Of a stretch of DNA of 53,493 nucleotides, positions 24,847 to 35,600 are shown piece after piece. This stretch comes from Cylindrodendrum hubeiense (Eukaryota; Ascomycota; Sordariomycetes; Hypocreales; Nectriaceae). The notes beneath the pieces were generated by a model. It was not told the DNA's origin. It did not search any database and worked only from the letters and a program-made list of their open reading frames with translations. The stretch covers positions 1-53,493 of the forward strand of contig JAANBB010000284.1 of NCBI GenBank assembly GCA_014621425.1, written 5' to 3'. How positions within the stretch are numbered: the first letter of the stretch is position 1; the number at the start of each line of letters is the position of its first letter. Position numbers and translations under genes: made by a program.

Positions 24847-25113
24847 TAGTGCGTGAACTTGTTGGCCCGCGACCAGCCTAATCTTAAAACCCATCACCCG
24901 CCCCACCACCCAAAAGTCTTCCCCACTGTACTGCCTCCACTACAGCCCCCTGCTCGCCCTGCAGGGGTGTCGGCTTTTACGGGGTCATGGCTGCCAACCC
25001 CGCCCTTGGTCTCAGCTCCATCTTGGTCAGTGGAGGAGGTATAAGGTAGCGGGTCGCGGGTCGCGGGTCGCCCAGGCGGTAACCCACAAACTCCACGAGC
25101 AATCATCAACATC

Positions 25114-26014
25114 ATGTCTTCCAGCACTGACACCGACACTGACACCGACAACACCGACTCCAGTCTGTCCTTATCTACCGCCATAACAAAGACGGACACG
25201 GCCACGGCCACAGAGCTGATCGCCATTACCGCACCGTTCAAGCAACCACGCAAATGTGACTCCCAGTGGACGCGCACAAGCGCTGTCTCGACCGACGACG
25301 ACGACTCTACCTCTACGGTGGCTATTCTAGTATCGAATGCTGTAGCGTCATGCTACCCATCCGGCTGGGATGATGTTGTGTACTATAGCCGCTTCAACTT
25401 CAATCCGGCTGTATGTCCTAGTGACTGGGTCTATTATGATATGGGCGATGTTGTTGGCCAATCTACGGCCTACTGTTGTAAAAGGTCTGTATTCTTCATC
25501 TGACTCTTTCCCAGAGGAAATATAGACTAACTATAACATCTCTTTTAGTGGCTATACTCGTTTAACTGAGGATGACTATAAGATCCTTGCTGCAGCAGCT
25601 ATAAGCACTCACGAATGCGGACGCTGGACCAAAAACACCGAGGACCAAGTTACAACAGACAATACAAAGACAACCCCCAATACAGTCCCTGGCCAAACCT
25701 TGAGAGTACACCAGGCCTGGACTATATCCTGGGCTGCATCCGATACATCGACATTGACACCACAGCTCCCTACTCTGACTAATGGTATGCGGGTTCCGAC
25801 GTGGACTCCTGGTCAAGATATCCCTGATGGTAAATATGATAGGCCGCCGTCTGATGATGGCCCCATCTCACAGGAAATGGGTCGGTTTTTGTACATTGGC
25901 CTGCCTGTCATTTGCGCGTTTATTCTTGGGGTGTGTATCTTGGTTGGCGTCCGGCGCTGTAAGAGACGGGATAAAGCAAGGATAAAAGTCGCCACTGAGC
26001 TGCGACAAATATAG
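25114..26014 (+). CDS. single-pass membrane protein with Cys-rich domain, paralogue 1
   Basis: Two exons, 25114-25484 and 25549-26014, with a 64-base intron (GTCTGT...CTAAC...TTTTAG, phase 2), give 278 residues. The N-terminus is Ser/Thr/Asp-rich with TDTDTD repeats and has no clear signal peptide. A Cys-containing domain follows with CYPSGW, VCPSDW and YCCKSGY motifs, then an HQAWTISWAASD stretch. One membrane helix lies at about residues 237-258, ahead of a short basic tail (RRCKRRDKARIK). The probable orientation is outside N-terminus and cytoplasmic tail. The CYPSGW/VCPSGW/YCC layout is common in uncharacterised ascomycete surface proteins. A TATA-like GTATAAGG lies near 25038. The tandem paralogue downstream has the same intron position. 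Function unknown; a cell-surface sensor or adhesion role is only a guess. Confidence 0.8.
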
Positions 26015-26640
26015 CTAGCTGCCTTGTGATCGACTACGATGAGGAATTCTTGTAAGGAATGGTTAGTAGGGGATATACCTTACTCTATTGATTCGATTGT
26101 AATATTTTATCTTATTTTCACAATCCTGAATGCAAGACTTCAGCTGCTATATTCTGCTGTATGAGAAAAGCCTGCAGCTAGTGTATCCTGATATGAGAGA
26201 CAAGGTTGCGGCTGTTGTGGTCCGTTGTATTGCGGCTACCGGAGCATACTACAAGAGAGAGAGGCTGTGGTAAATTACTATGCGACTCTGCAGCCCGCTA
26301 TAAGAGCGAGGCTGTGGCCGCTGGAGCCCGCTGGATAATAGTGGGCAATAGTGGATAAGGTGTAGTTACTATAGCCCGCTATAAGATATAGGGCTCTTAC
26401 CACTATGGCCCGCTATAAAGAACACAGGTTATAGTGGACTACAGTGGCTGCAGCCCTATATTTAATTTATGGGGAAAATTGGGAATTCTTTTTTGCATGT
26501 TGGCGCACCCTGTCTGTGCCACCGTACCCCTGGGCTCCCTGAACCCTGGTCACAGACCGTGATGGAGCAGTAGATACGAGACCATCAGCTGGTAAGGAAG
26601 CAACCAACAGTGGCCAAGGCTAGTGTCGGGCCGAGACTAT
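26015..26640. repeat. intergenic spacer with GCCCGCTATAA repeats
   Basis: The spacer between the two membrane-protein genes has no gene. It contains three copies of GCCCGCTATAA(A)G at about 26293, 26374 and 26408. Related TATAGTGGRCTACAG phrases occur here and inside the MITE at about 24586. The cluster looks like the subterminal repeats of a decayed MITE, but I could not pair its ends. Confidence 0.4.
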
Positions 26641-26710
26641 GATCACATCGGTAATAAATAAAGTTGCCCCCCCATACATCAATTTTCGCATCTCCACAAT
26701 GTTCACAATC

Positions 26711-27644
26711 ATGTCGTCCAACACCACGCCCTCCGCGACGACGATAACCACGGACAGAATTGCCCTTACTACACCATTTGAGCAACCGCGTAACTGTCAA
26801 TCCAAATGGAAAAGCACAAGCGTCGCCTGGACCAAAGATGGTAGTGGTTCTGCCGTGCCCGTTCTGCTATCGGATCCTATCACGTCATGCTACCCATCCG
26901 GCTGGGACAATGCTGCGATAGCGAGTCAGAGCCGATTCCATTTCCGCCCGGCAGTTTGTCCTACCGGATGGGTGTACCAGAAAATGGCCCTGGATATGGA
27001 CTCCTCCCCTGCGGCTTCGACAGCTTATTGTTGCGCAAGGTTCGGCTCCTTCATTCTCAAAAACTCTTTGAATAGCGACCAGCAACGCTAACCAAGTATG
27101 CTATTCTAGCGGCTACACCTTTAGCACCTTCGTATGGGAACGCCAGCTTGCCAGCACATTGGTCCCCAATCAATGTGGACAATGGGTCAAGAGCATAACA
27201 ACGGGTTCAGGGGGCGATGATACGATAACAGTGGGAATGTCAGACCTGGGCAAGTACGACGATAGTAGCACCCCCACCGGAACCCTCATGATTCACCAAG
27301 CCTGGGCCATAACTTGGAGCTCATCTGACAGGGCAAATCTCACGCCGCAGCCGCCTACACTGACCAGAGGCGAAACGGTGCCCTCGTGGCAGCCTCACGA
27401 GACTGTCACTGACAACGGAACTGTGACCGAGAGTCCCGACGATCATCAAGGGAATATTCCCACCTCTGCGGGGTGGTTTCTGATGGCTGGACTGCCTGTT
27501 GTCGTGGTCATAGTTTTTGCCTGTTGTATCTGCTGGGGTAGACGACGCCGGAAGAAGGATAGAAGGGAACAGCAAGCACTGGCCATGGACTCGCTAGTGT
27601 CCCAGGCTGGTGCCGGAGATTCTTCCATCAAACCGTCTAGCTGA
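26711..27644 (+). CDS. single-pass membrane protein with Cys-rich domain, paralogue 2
   Basis: Exons 26711-27039 and 27110-27644 flank a 70-base intron (GTTCGG...CTAAC...TTCTAG) at the same phase and position as in the upstream paralogue. The product has 287 residues. I chose ATG 26711 because MSSN aligns with MSSS of the neighbour; ATG 26699, four codons upstream in the same frame, is an alternative. It shares CYPSGW, VCPTGW, YCCASGYT, HQAWAITWSSSD and LTPQPPTL with paralogue 1. The membrane helix is at about 232-253, followed by a strongly basic GRRRRKKDRR stretch and a longer tail. The genes lie head to tail 0.7 kb apart, so they arose by tandem duplication. Differences are spread over the outer domain. 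Function is unknown. Confidence 0.8.
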
Positions 27645-27759
27645 ATGATTTAGTATGCGATTCTAGCTACGGGAAACCTATGATAGACTAGTACCTGTTA
27701 AGTTGAGAATTAGATACAGTAATAATAATTACAACGATATCCGCATTAATTACTATACT

Positions 27760-28733
27760 ATATTATATTCATCTATGCTGGCCACGAAGACCGCAACATC
27801 AGCCGAAACACTAGATGTCGCAGCGGCCCAGCTTCTAGACCTACTGCAAGATGCGATACAAATCGTCAGCCGATGCCCTCAACAGAACGGGCGCTCTGCG
27901 CCCTGGTGGACCAAGGACTGCGCCAAAGCCCACACACAATACCAAGCAGCGAAGAGACGGGACCCTGAGGAACAGGGGCCTGCTGTACTAGCCAGAGATA
28001 ACTTCCACAAGATCGTCAAGAACGCGAAAATCGACTTTTGGCGGGATATTATTAACAACGCCGTAACGAACGCCGATAGCTTCCGCATTGCCGGATGGGT
28101 CCGTACCCAGAGCGCCTTCCAGCCCCCACCCCTTCAAGTCGGAGACGTGGTCTTCGAGACCCAGATCAATAAAGCAAACGCCCTCCGCGAGGCCACGCTC
28201 GAAAGACTAGACGCAGGAGACAATATTGAGGACCCTTGGGCCCCGTTATCGAATGTCCCCAGCCTTTCATTCTCCACGCTGGTCTCAGTGGAGGAGGCGG
28301 AAGATGTGACGACGAAGACCGGAAGTACATCTCCCGGCACAGATAATATGACCACAGCGGTCATCCAGGCCTGCTGGCCGGTTATCGAAGACTATATTCG
28401 GTGGCTCTACGAGAGATATCTCTGCTTAGGACACCACCCGAAAGCTTTCAAATGCGCGGAGGTTATTATGATCCCTAAAACCGGGGAGCGGGATCTTCCC
28501 TCCCCACGGGCCTGGAGACCGATTTCCCTTGGATGGAAGAGGAGGAAGGATCACAATCTCGGCTCGCGCGGAGGGATATTAATCTTACACGTGATACGGA
28601 CAGCGGCTCCGAGCCACGGGTAAGTCTTAGCAAGCTGTCCGCTCCGGCCGAAGCTAGCTACCCCGTACCTAGGATTCTTTCTGTAGACACCAGCCTAGCA
28701 CGTCGTCTGACCCAATAAGGGATTCTGTGGGGC
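27760..28733 (+). mobile_element. Tad-type LINE fragment: endonuclease end and RT start fused to 3' UTR
   Basis: The readable frame (27778-28530) shows APWWTKDCAKAHTQY, DFWRDIINNA, GWVRTQSAFQPPPLQ, TSPGTDNMTTAVIQACWP and AWRPISL. These are typical of the spacer and first RT motifs of fungal Tad/LINE ORF2. Right after AWRPISL (28529) the sequence jumps to the element's 3' end (GTCTTAGCAAGCTG, GTAGACACCAGCCTAGCACG), so the RT palm and RNase H are deleted. The 5' side is cut near 27760. The frame itself is free of stops, unlike the sister copies, so this is a fairly young but dead copy. It lies in the same orientation just after the membrane-protein pair. Confidence 0.85.
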
Positions 28734-29019
28734 ATCATCAGGCAGGAACACGACATAAAGCATCTACGATAAGGCACACCGTTGTCCACTTTAATTAATC
28801 ACTGAAAATTAATATTAGTCCTCGCCAACCTCGATTCAGATAAATAATCCCAGCCTAGGATTTGGATTCATTGAATCGTTAATTAATCGCCCTGGTGAAT
28901 TACATTATTGAACAATATAGTCAATTCATTAGGTAAAGGCAAATGATGTGTGAGAGATAACCTAAAAGCCTCAGCAGCTTGTCTCCACTACAAGGTCAAG
29001 TGGAAAGGGAGCATATTTT

Positions 29020-29075
29020 GTTGATGTTGTTGTTGTTGTTGTATAATTGCCGTCGTGAGGGCATCTATATGCTTG
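29020..29075 (-). mobile_element. 3' tail of a minus-strand LINE
   Basis: Inverted (CAA)n tail plus the last 45 bases of the LINE 3' UTR. Read on the minus strand: CACGACGGCAATTATACAAC and a CAA run. It matches the plus-strand tail at 40390-40429. Confidence 0.7.
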
Positions 29076-29640
29076 TTACATGAGCAAATGGCTCACAGGT
29101 GCCTACTGTTGCCTAGACTGGCCATGCAGTTATACTCATTAATGGCCATTGTCCAAATCAGGAACTGGATAGGTTGACTGTCAATCAATCACCTGATCGA
29201 ACTGAGCGAGCTACTGCGAGCTCTCCATCTAATAACTGATTCATTGATACCGTGGAGCAGCATCCAGAGAGTTGTCTTGTCAAGAGGGTCGCAACTTACT
29301 GACTAAAGGGTCATCTCTCTGATCAAATCGGAAGGAAGGCTTTCCAGCTGTTCAGGCAGGCTCCTCAGACCGGCAGCCGGGCTTCCAATCTGAGGTTGGT
29401 ATCATCTATGTCTCCCAAAAAAGCAAGTTCTTCAACACAACAGCACTAAGGTCCAATTCATATTCTGTATAAGAAACTGATCATTCTTCACTCACTAGAT
29501 AGAAAGTAAAGAGCTTCTATGACTCAATCTTTCCTCATACAGGCTGACAAGTCTAGATATAAGCCACCATTTCTGTTTGTCCGACTACCGATATACCCAT
29601 CCCCTCATTATCAGGTAGAAACCTGATCTCAGCTGCCTTT
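29076..29640. other. intergenic stretch, nothing recognised
   Basis: Balanced composition with no frame, splice pattern or repeat of note. It includes the 3' flank of the minus-strand monooxygenase gene. Confidence 0.4.
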
Positions 29641-29643
29641 ACA

Positions 29644-30093
29644 TCAATCCGATCCAATTTTGCTCACAAAGTAAGGGGAACCAATACGGTTAAGGAACCT
29701 CGCCTCACGAGGCTTTATAAACATTGGCTCCGTAACCGCGAAATACTCCGTGTAGTACTCCTTCGGGAACTGTATCTATGCATCATATTAGCTATCGTAT
29801 AACCTCGCAATGAGAAAATATTCCAACCTCAAAGAGCCATTCCTTTGGCTTGGACCTGTTGAATGTCAGCTCCATATCCCGACTCAGTATAATCAGGGGA
29901 GCTCGAACCAATTCTCGACCCAGGAAAGCGCACCTGCATCATCCTGTGCTTGATATACCTCGAAGAAGGTGCATTCTGGCTCAGCGATAACTTTCTCAAA
30001 GACAGGTTTGAAGGCCTCGAAGAACCTGGGCACGTTTTCGGGGTCGATGTAGACGTGAACTTGAAGACTTGTACCGGCGAAGCTGGAAGTCAT
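29644..30093 (-). CDS. ABM-type (antibiotic biosynthesis monooxygenase) small protein
   Basis: Three exons, 30093-29909, 29855-29828 (28 bases) and 29775-29644, give 114 residues. Both introns (53 and 52 bases) have GT..AG ends, and the second has a GCTAAT branch site. The joined frame reads SWVENWSKPKEW and then KEYYTEYFAVTEPMF, the usual end of fungal dimeric alpha/beta-barrel proteins of the ABM family. The N-terminal half has VHVYIDPENVPRFFEAFKPV and AEPECTFFEVYQ, also typical. Members act on quinones or other small aromatic compounds without cofactor, or detoxify reactive aldehydes. The substrate here is unknown. The gene is intact and its length fits the family (about 100-115). No cluster partner is adjacent. 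Confidence 0.85.
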
Positions 30094-31340
30094 AGCTAAG
30101 GTGTTTTGAGATGGTTTCTGGGAGTGGACGAGGATTAATAAGAAAGGATCATGCTCAAGCTGGAGTTAATGGGCGGAGATGGATATATACTAATCAGTGC
30201 CCGCGGCGTTCCTAAAGCTGCACCATTATTATCCAAGTAACGTTGCGCGGAATTCTAACTGGATTTTAAACTTAATGATTATGGTGGGGACAAGACGCTG
30301 ACAATTTCTTACCAACATGACCCTTTTTAGCACCGTGAGGTGAGAATCCGACTGGTCTTCTCATTGGTAAACACTGCCCCTTCTTAGCGAGCGAGGAGGT
30401 AAGATTGATTTCTCACTAAGGTCTTAATTGCTAGATTTCCAAGCCAGCCCAATTGACGCTTACGAAGGAATCGTGCCCTGGTTAGATTCACACTAATTAA
30501 GGCCTCCTGGTGCATACAACTGCACCACGGGGGTGTGCGTGTATGTTTAGAAGCTGCGAGCGTTCATGATGCGACGTTAGTGATGCAACGTTGGAAAGAT
30601 GAATTGATGGTGACTCGACAAGATTTCAGCCGCCCATGGCAATCTATCCGCAGGCACAATTCCAGGAGGGGTTAATTGCTGCAAGGGGTATCGCTCCAGG
30701 GGATATATTTACCTCTTCCGAGCTAGCCGCGCTGCTAGAAATACAAGGCCCTTCTTCTTTACAAGCTGCCGGAGGAGCCGGGGTTGCCGGCTTGCCCGGG
30801 AAAAGCCGGAATTCCTAGCAATGCCCAGCCAAGCGATGTGCAGTAGCGTTTCATGATCCATAACAAGTATTCTAAATTTAAATCTCTCCGTAATTGCGAA
30901 ACAGGCCAGTACGACAGAGCAAAACAATAACCGCAGAGATCGTCGCAGCTGAGGTCATCTACACTATGACTGATAGTGACTCAACTAGGGATGAAGCTAG
31001 TGGACTAATCCTCTTACCATACACTTACTCTAGGCTATCCTGGATTGTGAGGCAGTAGAGGAGTAGCTGACTAAGGTGATCAATGACATTTTGAGTGTGT
31101 GGGAGGGTGTTGTAAAGACCCGCAATCAGATGAAACAGGAGGGTGCTCTCCTGTTGAGACCTGTGTAAAGATCGTAAATGATAGAAATCTAATAGCTATT
31201 CCTTAATACAAGACCTTGATCCGGAAGATATATTAGGGTTGGATTGGGATGGAGTGCCGCCTTGTAAGGGGGTCTTTATTTGCCAGATCAAGGTTTTGGA
31301 GGTGTTTGTTATTCGCTCCGTCGTATTTAATTAACGCCAT
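30094..31340. other. intergenic stretch without a supported gene
   Basis: A Leu/Ala/Gly-rich frame at 30636-30818 and its antisense partner lack motifs. Frames at 30900-31080 break quickly. The stretch may hold the promoters of the diverging monooxygenase (left) and orphan gene (right). Confidence 0.4.
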
Positions 31341-31347
31341 TTTATAG

Positions 31348-32080
31348 ATGCTGCCTAAAATGTGGATCTATCGTGCTGATTTTGAGTCATACCGTGACAT
31401 TACGCTACATGGAGGCTTTACCTATTTGGTCATTACATATAACATTGTATATAAGTTACTGGATTTCTCTCAATACGCGATTAAAAGCACATGTTTGTAT
31501 GCCTCCTATTGCCACATTAAACGTGTCAAAGGTAAGTCGTTTGAGTTTCTTTCGTGGGCCGTCGCTGTCTTGTCAATCGCGATCTAACAACGGACTTTTA
31601 GACACACTACACTCTCTAACTATCGGTACTTGGTTAGCAGTAACAAGAGGATTGATATTATTAATTACACTGGGAGTCGTTTTCCTCTGTTCTCTATCTC
31701 GCGATTCATTCCAAGTCGACATTATGGAAGCGCACATTGTTTCAAAGTCGAATCCTCTCTCGTCAAGCATGCTGCGGCAAATTGCTCTTTCTGGTTCTTT
31801 AGATGAAATATCCAACATCCCTGGCTCTGTGCGTCATTATATCTTCTGGCATGGAAAGCGTGATACAGAAAATAAAATATGGAAGGCAATGCTCTTCCTT
31901 ATCTACCAAACCGAAGGGGGGCCGAAAACAGGATTTCGTCTTTGTCTAGTCCATGAGGGATTCCACATCGCCTCCGATGCTAGAATTGATGGCAGCGAAG
32001 AAGATGACATTGATCGGTTGGAAAAGTACATTCCTAGGGGGCACATGGAGGTTGTGGCTCTGGGCCAAGTGTCTTGTTAG
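31348..32080 (+). CDS. orphan hypothetical protein with one intron
   Basis: Exons 31348-31531 and 31602-32080 flank a 70-base intron with GTAAGT donor, ATCTAAC branch and CTTTTAG acceptor. The joined frame is 220 residues. The middle has a hydrophobic run (LILLITLGVVFLCSL, about residues 78-92) that could be a membrane helix. The C-terminal 110 residues are soluble in character (GSVRHYIFWHGKRD, GPKTGFRLCLVHEGFHIASD) with an acidic DGSEEDDID patch. A shorter product from ATG 31723 is possible. I recognise no family. The canonical splice signals and the frame agreement across the intron are the main support. Confidence 0.5.
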
Positions 32081-32248
32081 GTCACAGTGCAGTCTTTGTA
32101 GATGATGGAGATCTAGCTAAAGTAGTAACAACAATGCGGACGAGAACCTAAACCCCCGTTCATCATATACAATAAGAACGATTTACACGCAAAAGACCCG
32201 TGACTCCAGAGCCCCTTTGTACTCAGACATATAAACCCAACATACTCC

Positions 32249-33944
32249 TCAAGCTAGATTGACCGCGGGGAGGATACGATTTTCGAACTTCCCCACCAAC
32301 TGCTTGGTCTGCTCTGCAAGACTGAGAGACAGGATAGATAGTATGAGACAAGATTCGAGCCAGGTGGGGCAAGAAGCCCTTGTAAAGCGCGAAGAAACCC
32401 TCAGAGCGGATAGTCTTGGAGAAGCAGTCGACAACGTCTTTGTAGAGATTCCCGTTTTACTTGTACATGCGAGACATGATGGTTTCTGTACCAAACTTCG
32501 AGTTAGCAGATAGAAGCAAGCGTTGACAGAGAACTGGGGAGGCTGACCAAGGGGATGCATGAAGCAGCAAACAGCGAGTCCACTCATGGAACTACAGGAG
32601 AGGTGCAGAGAGGGACCTTAATTCATATTGAAATTCTGGACCAGACGTCGCTTGGCGAAGAAGTATGTGGGAAGTTGGACGGAGCTGCCGAAGTCGGCGA
32701 GGATCATGGCCAACACCATAGTAGAGATCACGAAAGCCTTCGGTGTTGTAGATCTGGCTGAGGCCGTGCCAGGCGCCACGGTACTGGCGCTAAGTGCCGA
32801 TAGGGCGGAAGAGCGAGAAGCTTTGACGACTAGTTTCGACGAGGAATAAAGGGCTGCCGGCAGCGGCGCCGATGACGCACGAGGAGGCACCACAGAACAT
32901 GTTGATGCCAAGGCGTTGGGTCTTGCCATCCTTGAAGAGGAGAGGGGTGAGACGAGGGGGCTGAAGCGGCGGGGAAAGGATCGTAACCCACCACCAACGT
33001 GGATGCCCTCCCACGAAAAATCCCCAATCAAGCGTTGTCAGCAAGTCTCCCTGGGTCAGGTGTGCGTGAGGCCACAGCTGGAGCTATCGGCTGTAACGAT
33101 TGTATTTAAGGCTCAAAGGAAGAAAAGTATCTAATCAGATACTTGGCTGAAGAATAGATGGTCTTCGCGTTGGCAAGGCGTTGAAAACCGGATGTGATAT
33201 GACAGAATTCCCGACCTGAAAGACTCGGGCGCGACTAATAGCAAAGACAAAATCGAGGGGAAATGTGAATTAATACAAATGATGAAAAATTAAAAGAAGC
33301 TCAGCTTAGAAAGTCTCAGAAAGGTCTTGTTCATCCACCAGGCCATCTTTTAAGTAGATATCTCTGTGTTGTTGATGCTTGATGATGCCGCAACCCTCTG
33401 GTCGGAGACCTTCCCTTTTATCCGCCCCTCCGAGCAGCCCCACATCTCCAGCCTTTCTACTCCGTACCCGAAGCGGCAATCCCCACCGCTTCAGTGCATG
33501 GACTCATAAAAGCCCAGACGGCAGCCATTGAGGAGGATTTAAAAAACAACGTAAGCGGTGCCAAGGCAGATGGCGCGGACTCCCTCGTTACGGACGATGA
33601 CGCTGACGCCATGGATTGGGTCCTCGGTAGTGGCGAGGCTGGTGGCTCTTGTTCTGGAGCTCGCTCTGCAATTGCATGCTGCGCAACACAAGTCAGGTCA
33701 GCCTAGGATACGCTGAGAGGATGGTATCCGTATTTACTGAATCTTGACCGTCTCAAAGGGATGGGTCGCAATAACGGCGTCGTAGGTCACGATACCGTCG
33801 GCGAGTAAAGCACTGCAGAAGTTAGCTAGCTATTGAGAACGAAAAGATGATAAAGTGCAAAAAGCACGAGGCTTGAGGCAGCAATCGTGACGCAGGGAGT
33901 CAAGTCAAATGACAGGAGAAGACTTACCCGAGGGTCGTCGCCAT
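32249..33944 (-). pseudogene. broken mitochondrial oxaloacetate/sulfate carrier-like gene
   Basis: Minus-strand pieces in order: MATTLG (33944), an intron with GTAAGT and CTAAC, then ALLADGIVTYDAVIATHPFE (carrier signature region), MQLQSELQ, VIVRNEG and LNGCRLGFYE. After an insertion come LFKDGKTQRLGINMFCGASS, IGAAAGSPLFLVE, YRGAWHGLSQIYNTEG, SSVQLPTYFFAKR, CFMHPL, FTRASCPTWL and SLSLAEQTKQLVGKFE. The three-repeat carrier layout and the LNGCRLGFYE and QLPTYFFAKR phrases match OAC1-type inner-membrane carriers. At least one single-base insertion (near 33620), several other frame changes and a 534-base transposon split it, so it cannot make a carrier. The intact parental gene is presumably elsewhere. 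Confidence 0.8.
32961..33494. mobile_element. 534-base non-autonomous TIR element inside the carrier pseudogene
   Basis: The ends are CTGAAGCGGCGGGG (32961-32974) and its inverted partner CTGAAGCGGTGGGG (33481-33494). Carrier coding sequence stops at LGFYESMH on one side and resumes at LFKDGKTQ on the other. A mutated copy lies at 15265-15790, inserted before the Ty3/Gypsy RT. No frame of note is present inside. I could not define a target duplication. The relatively intact sequence here compared with 15265 suggests either a younger insertion or protection from RIP. Confidence 0.65.
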
Positions 33945-34470
33945 TTTACCCTGAGCTCTCCAGGCGCAGGACGCGAGCAGCGATTGCCGGAAGCAGGGCA
34001 GAGTTCTAGGATCTTTGAGAACTCGGGAGAGGAGACGGAGGCGGACCTCACAGGCGGACGAGCGAGTCTATACACTATAGGAGAGGTGTTTGGGAGGAGT
34101 TTCGGAGGTGAGGTTGTTGGCGACGGATGAGAGAGGAAGGGAAAGGATGCAATGGCGACAGCGGCTTCAAACCCTATCGTAGGGCAATAAATTGTCAGCG
34201 CCAGGCTAGTCGCATATTGGAGCACGCTGAATTATGCCAAAGGAAAAAGGGAGAAAAGAATGGATTCTTGGGTTATGAGGCTGAAGCGGCTGCGACCGCA
34301 ACTTCCGGGGGATTCAAGGGTTCCTAGAGATGTTAAGGGCAGATCCCCTGGAAGAAACTGGCTGCCTCTGTCTTTAAAGTCTGTTACCATTACGCGTCTG
34401 ATCGTCAGCTTCGTGAAAGGCCCCAGCCTTATCCGATGATGACGATCAACCTTACCACAATAGAAGGGAT
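33945..34470. other. intergenic stretch, no gene recognised
   Basis: Overlapping frames on both strands (33905-34327) without motifs. It includes the former promoter side of the carrier pseudogene and the degraded 3' flank of the LINE fragment. Confidence 0.35.
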
Positions 34471-34472
34471 AT

Positions 34473-35105
34473 TCAGGGCATTTTCGCCTTCCGGGAGAGC
34501 TGCAATTCGTCTGGATACGCAGCAGTTGATTTTAGCTGGTAAGATTGATACGAGTCTGGTGCATAGTCCTGCCAACAGATCTTAAAGGCAGTACAGAGGA
34601 GGGCATTGGCCTTCCGTTTGTTGAAAGCAAGGGAGGGAACTAGTCCCAGTGGTCCCGGACGCTCTGTACCTGCTTTCGCCAGCTCGTCTGCCTGTTTGTT
34701 TCCGGGGATGCCTTTGTGGCCAGGGTGCCACCGTACAGGTGTTACGTGGGCTTGTGCGATCGATTGGAACTCCAGGAACTGTGCCTGAGAGGACTCTGAC
34801 GGCTGACCTAGCAAGCAAGTCGCTACTGATGTATTGTCAATGCAGATGGAAATACGCGAGCCTGGCTCTGATTAAGTCGGACTCACTGAGTGTCGTCGGC
34901 CCGCAAGGGCGCCAACCACCTTCGTTTCGAAGACCTCAACGGGTCCTAGTCGGGCTCGTAATTAGCCGACTGTGTGATTACTGCGATGAATCGCACATCC
35001 GTAAGCCGTAGCCCCTCCAAAGGATCGGGATCTGTCTGAGTAGACGATGAGATCTTCTATGACAAGGTCTCGAGACAGGAAATAAAAGCGGAGACGGCGA
35101 CATCC
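34473..35105 (-). mobile_element. LINE RNase H fragment (Tad type)
   Basis: Minus-strand translation gives IVYSD..RSFGGATAYG, then GPVEVFETKVVGALAG, ICIDNTSVATCLLG and VRWHPGHKGIPGNKQADELA. These are the ordered motifs of the RNase H domain found at the C-terminus of fungal Tad LINE ORF2, including the first Asp, the Glu region and the final HxGxxGNxxAD. One stop and a frame change near 34960 break it. No RT sequence is attached upstream. Same-strand ORF1 and endonuclease pieces lie at 41590-43880, but unrelated genes separate them. Confidence 0.8.
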
Positions 35106-35600
35106 TTCGGTTGTACGTGTAGTTGAACAGGCCTATGGCGTCTCGAAGAATGACACGAGATCACCATAGATGAAGCCGAAGATCATTGGTCATTGGAGAG
35201 TAGGCACATTTTCTTGAAGATGCATGTAACTGCAACGAATCTCTTCTGCGTCACACTCACAGCCGCAAACCACCCTCAAACTCAACAAAGTGATCCATTA
35301 TTATGATATACAATTGCAACAGAGCAGAGTTATATCGACATTTCAGCATTAGCCAGGGGCTCCCAGATCAGCGGTCGTTGTTTAACAAGGTGAGCCAGAT
35401 GTGGACCGCATCATGCTTTGAGTTGTACGGGTTGTGATCATTGTTGACTGCGGTGGAGGATACTACAGATGATATTAGCCAACATATGTAATTTCAAAAG
35501 CAGACTTGCGTTACTTTTGGGGAGTATTGGTTGCCTTGAGCTGTAGTACTTTAAGCGTATTATAAGGTAGGGCTTGGAGCTATTGGTAACTATTGCGACG
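35106..35600. other. intergenic stretch, nothing recognised
   Basis: Lies between the LINE fragment and the stop codon of the regulator gene, so it contains that gene's 3' flank. No gene or repeat seen. Confidence 0.4.

Noticed and set aside
24332..24854. 8-base hAT-type target duplication around the MITE
   Set aside because: The flanking octamers agree at only about half their positions, while TA flanks fit exactly.
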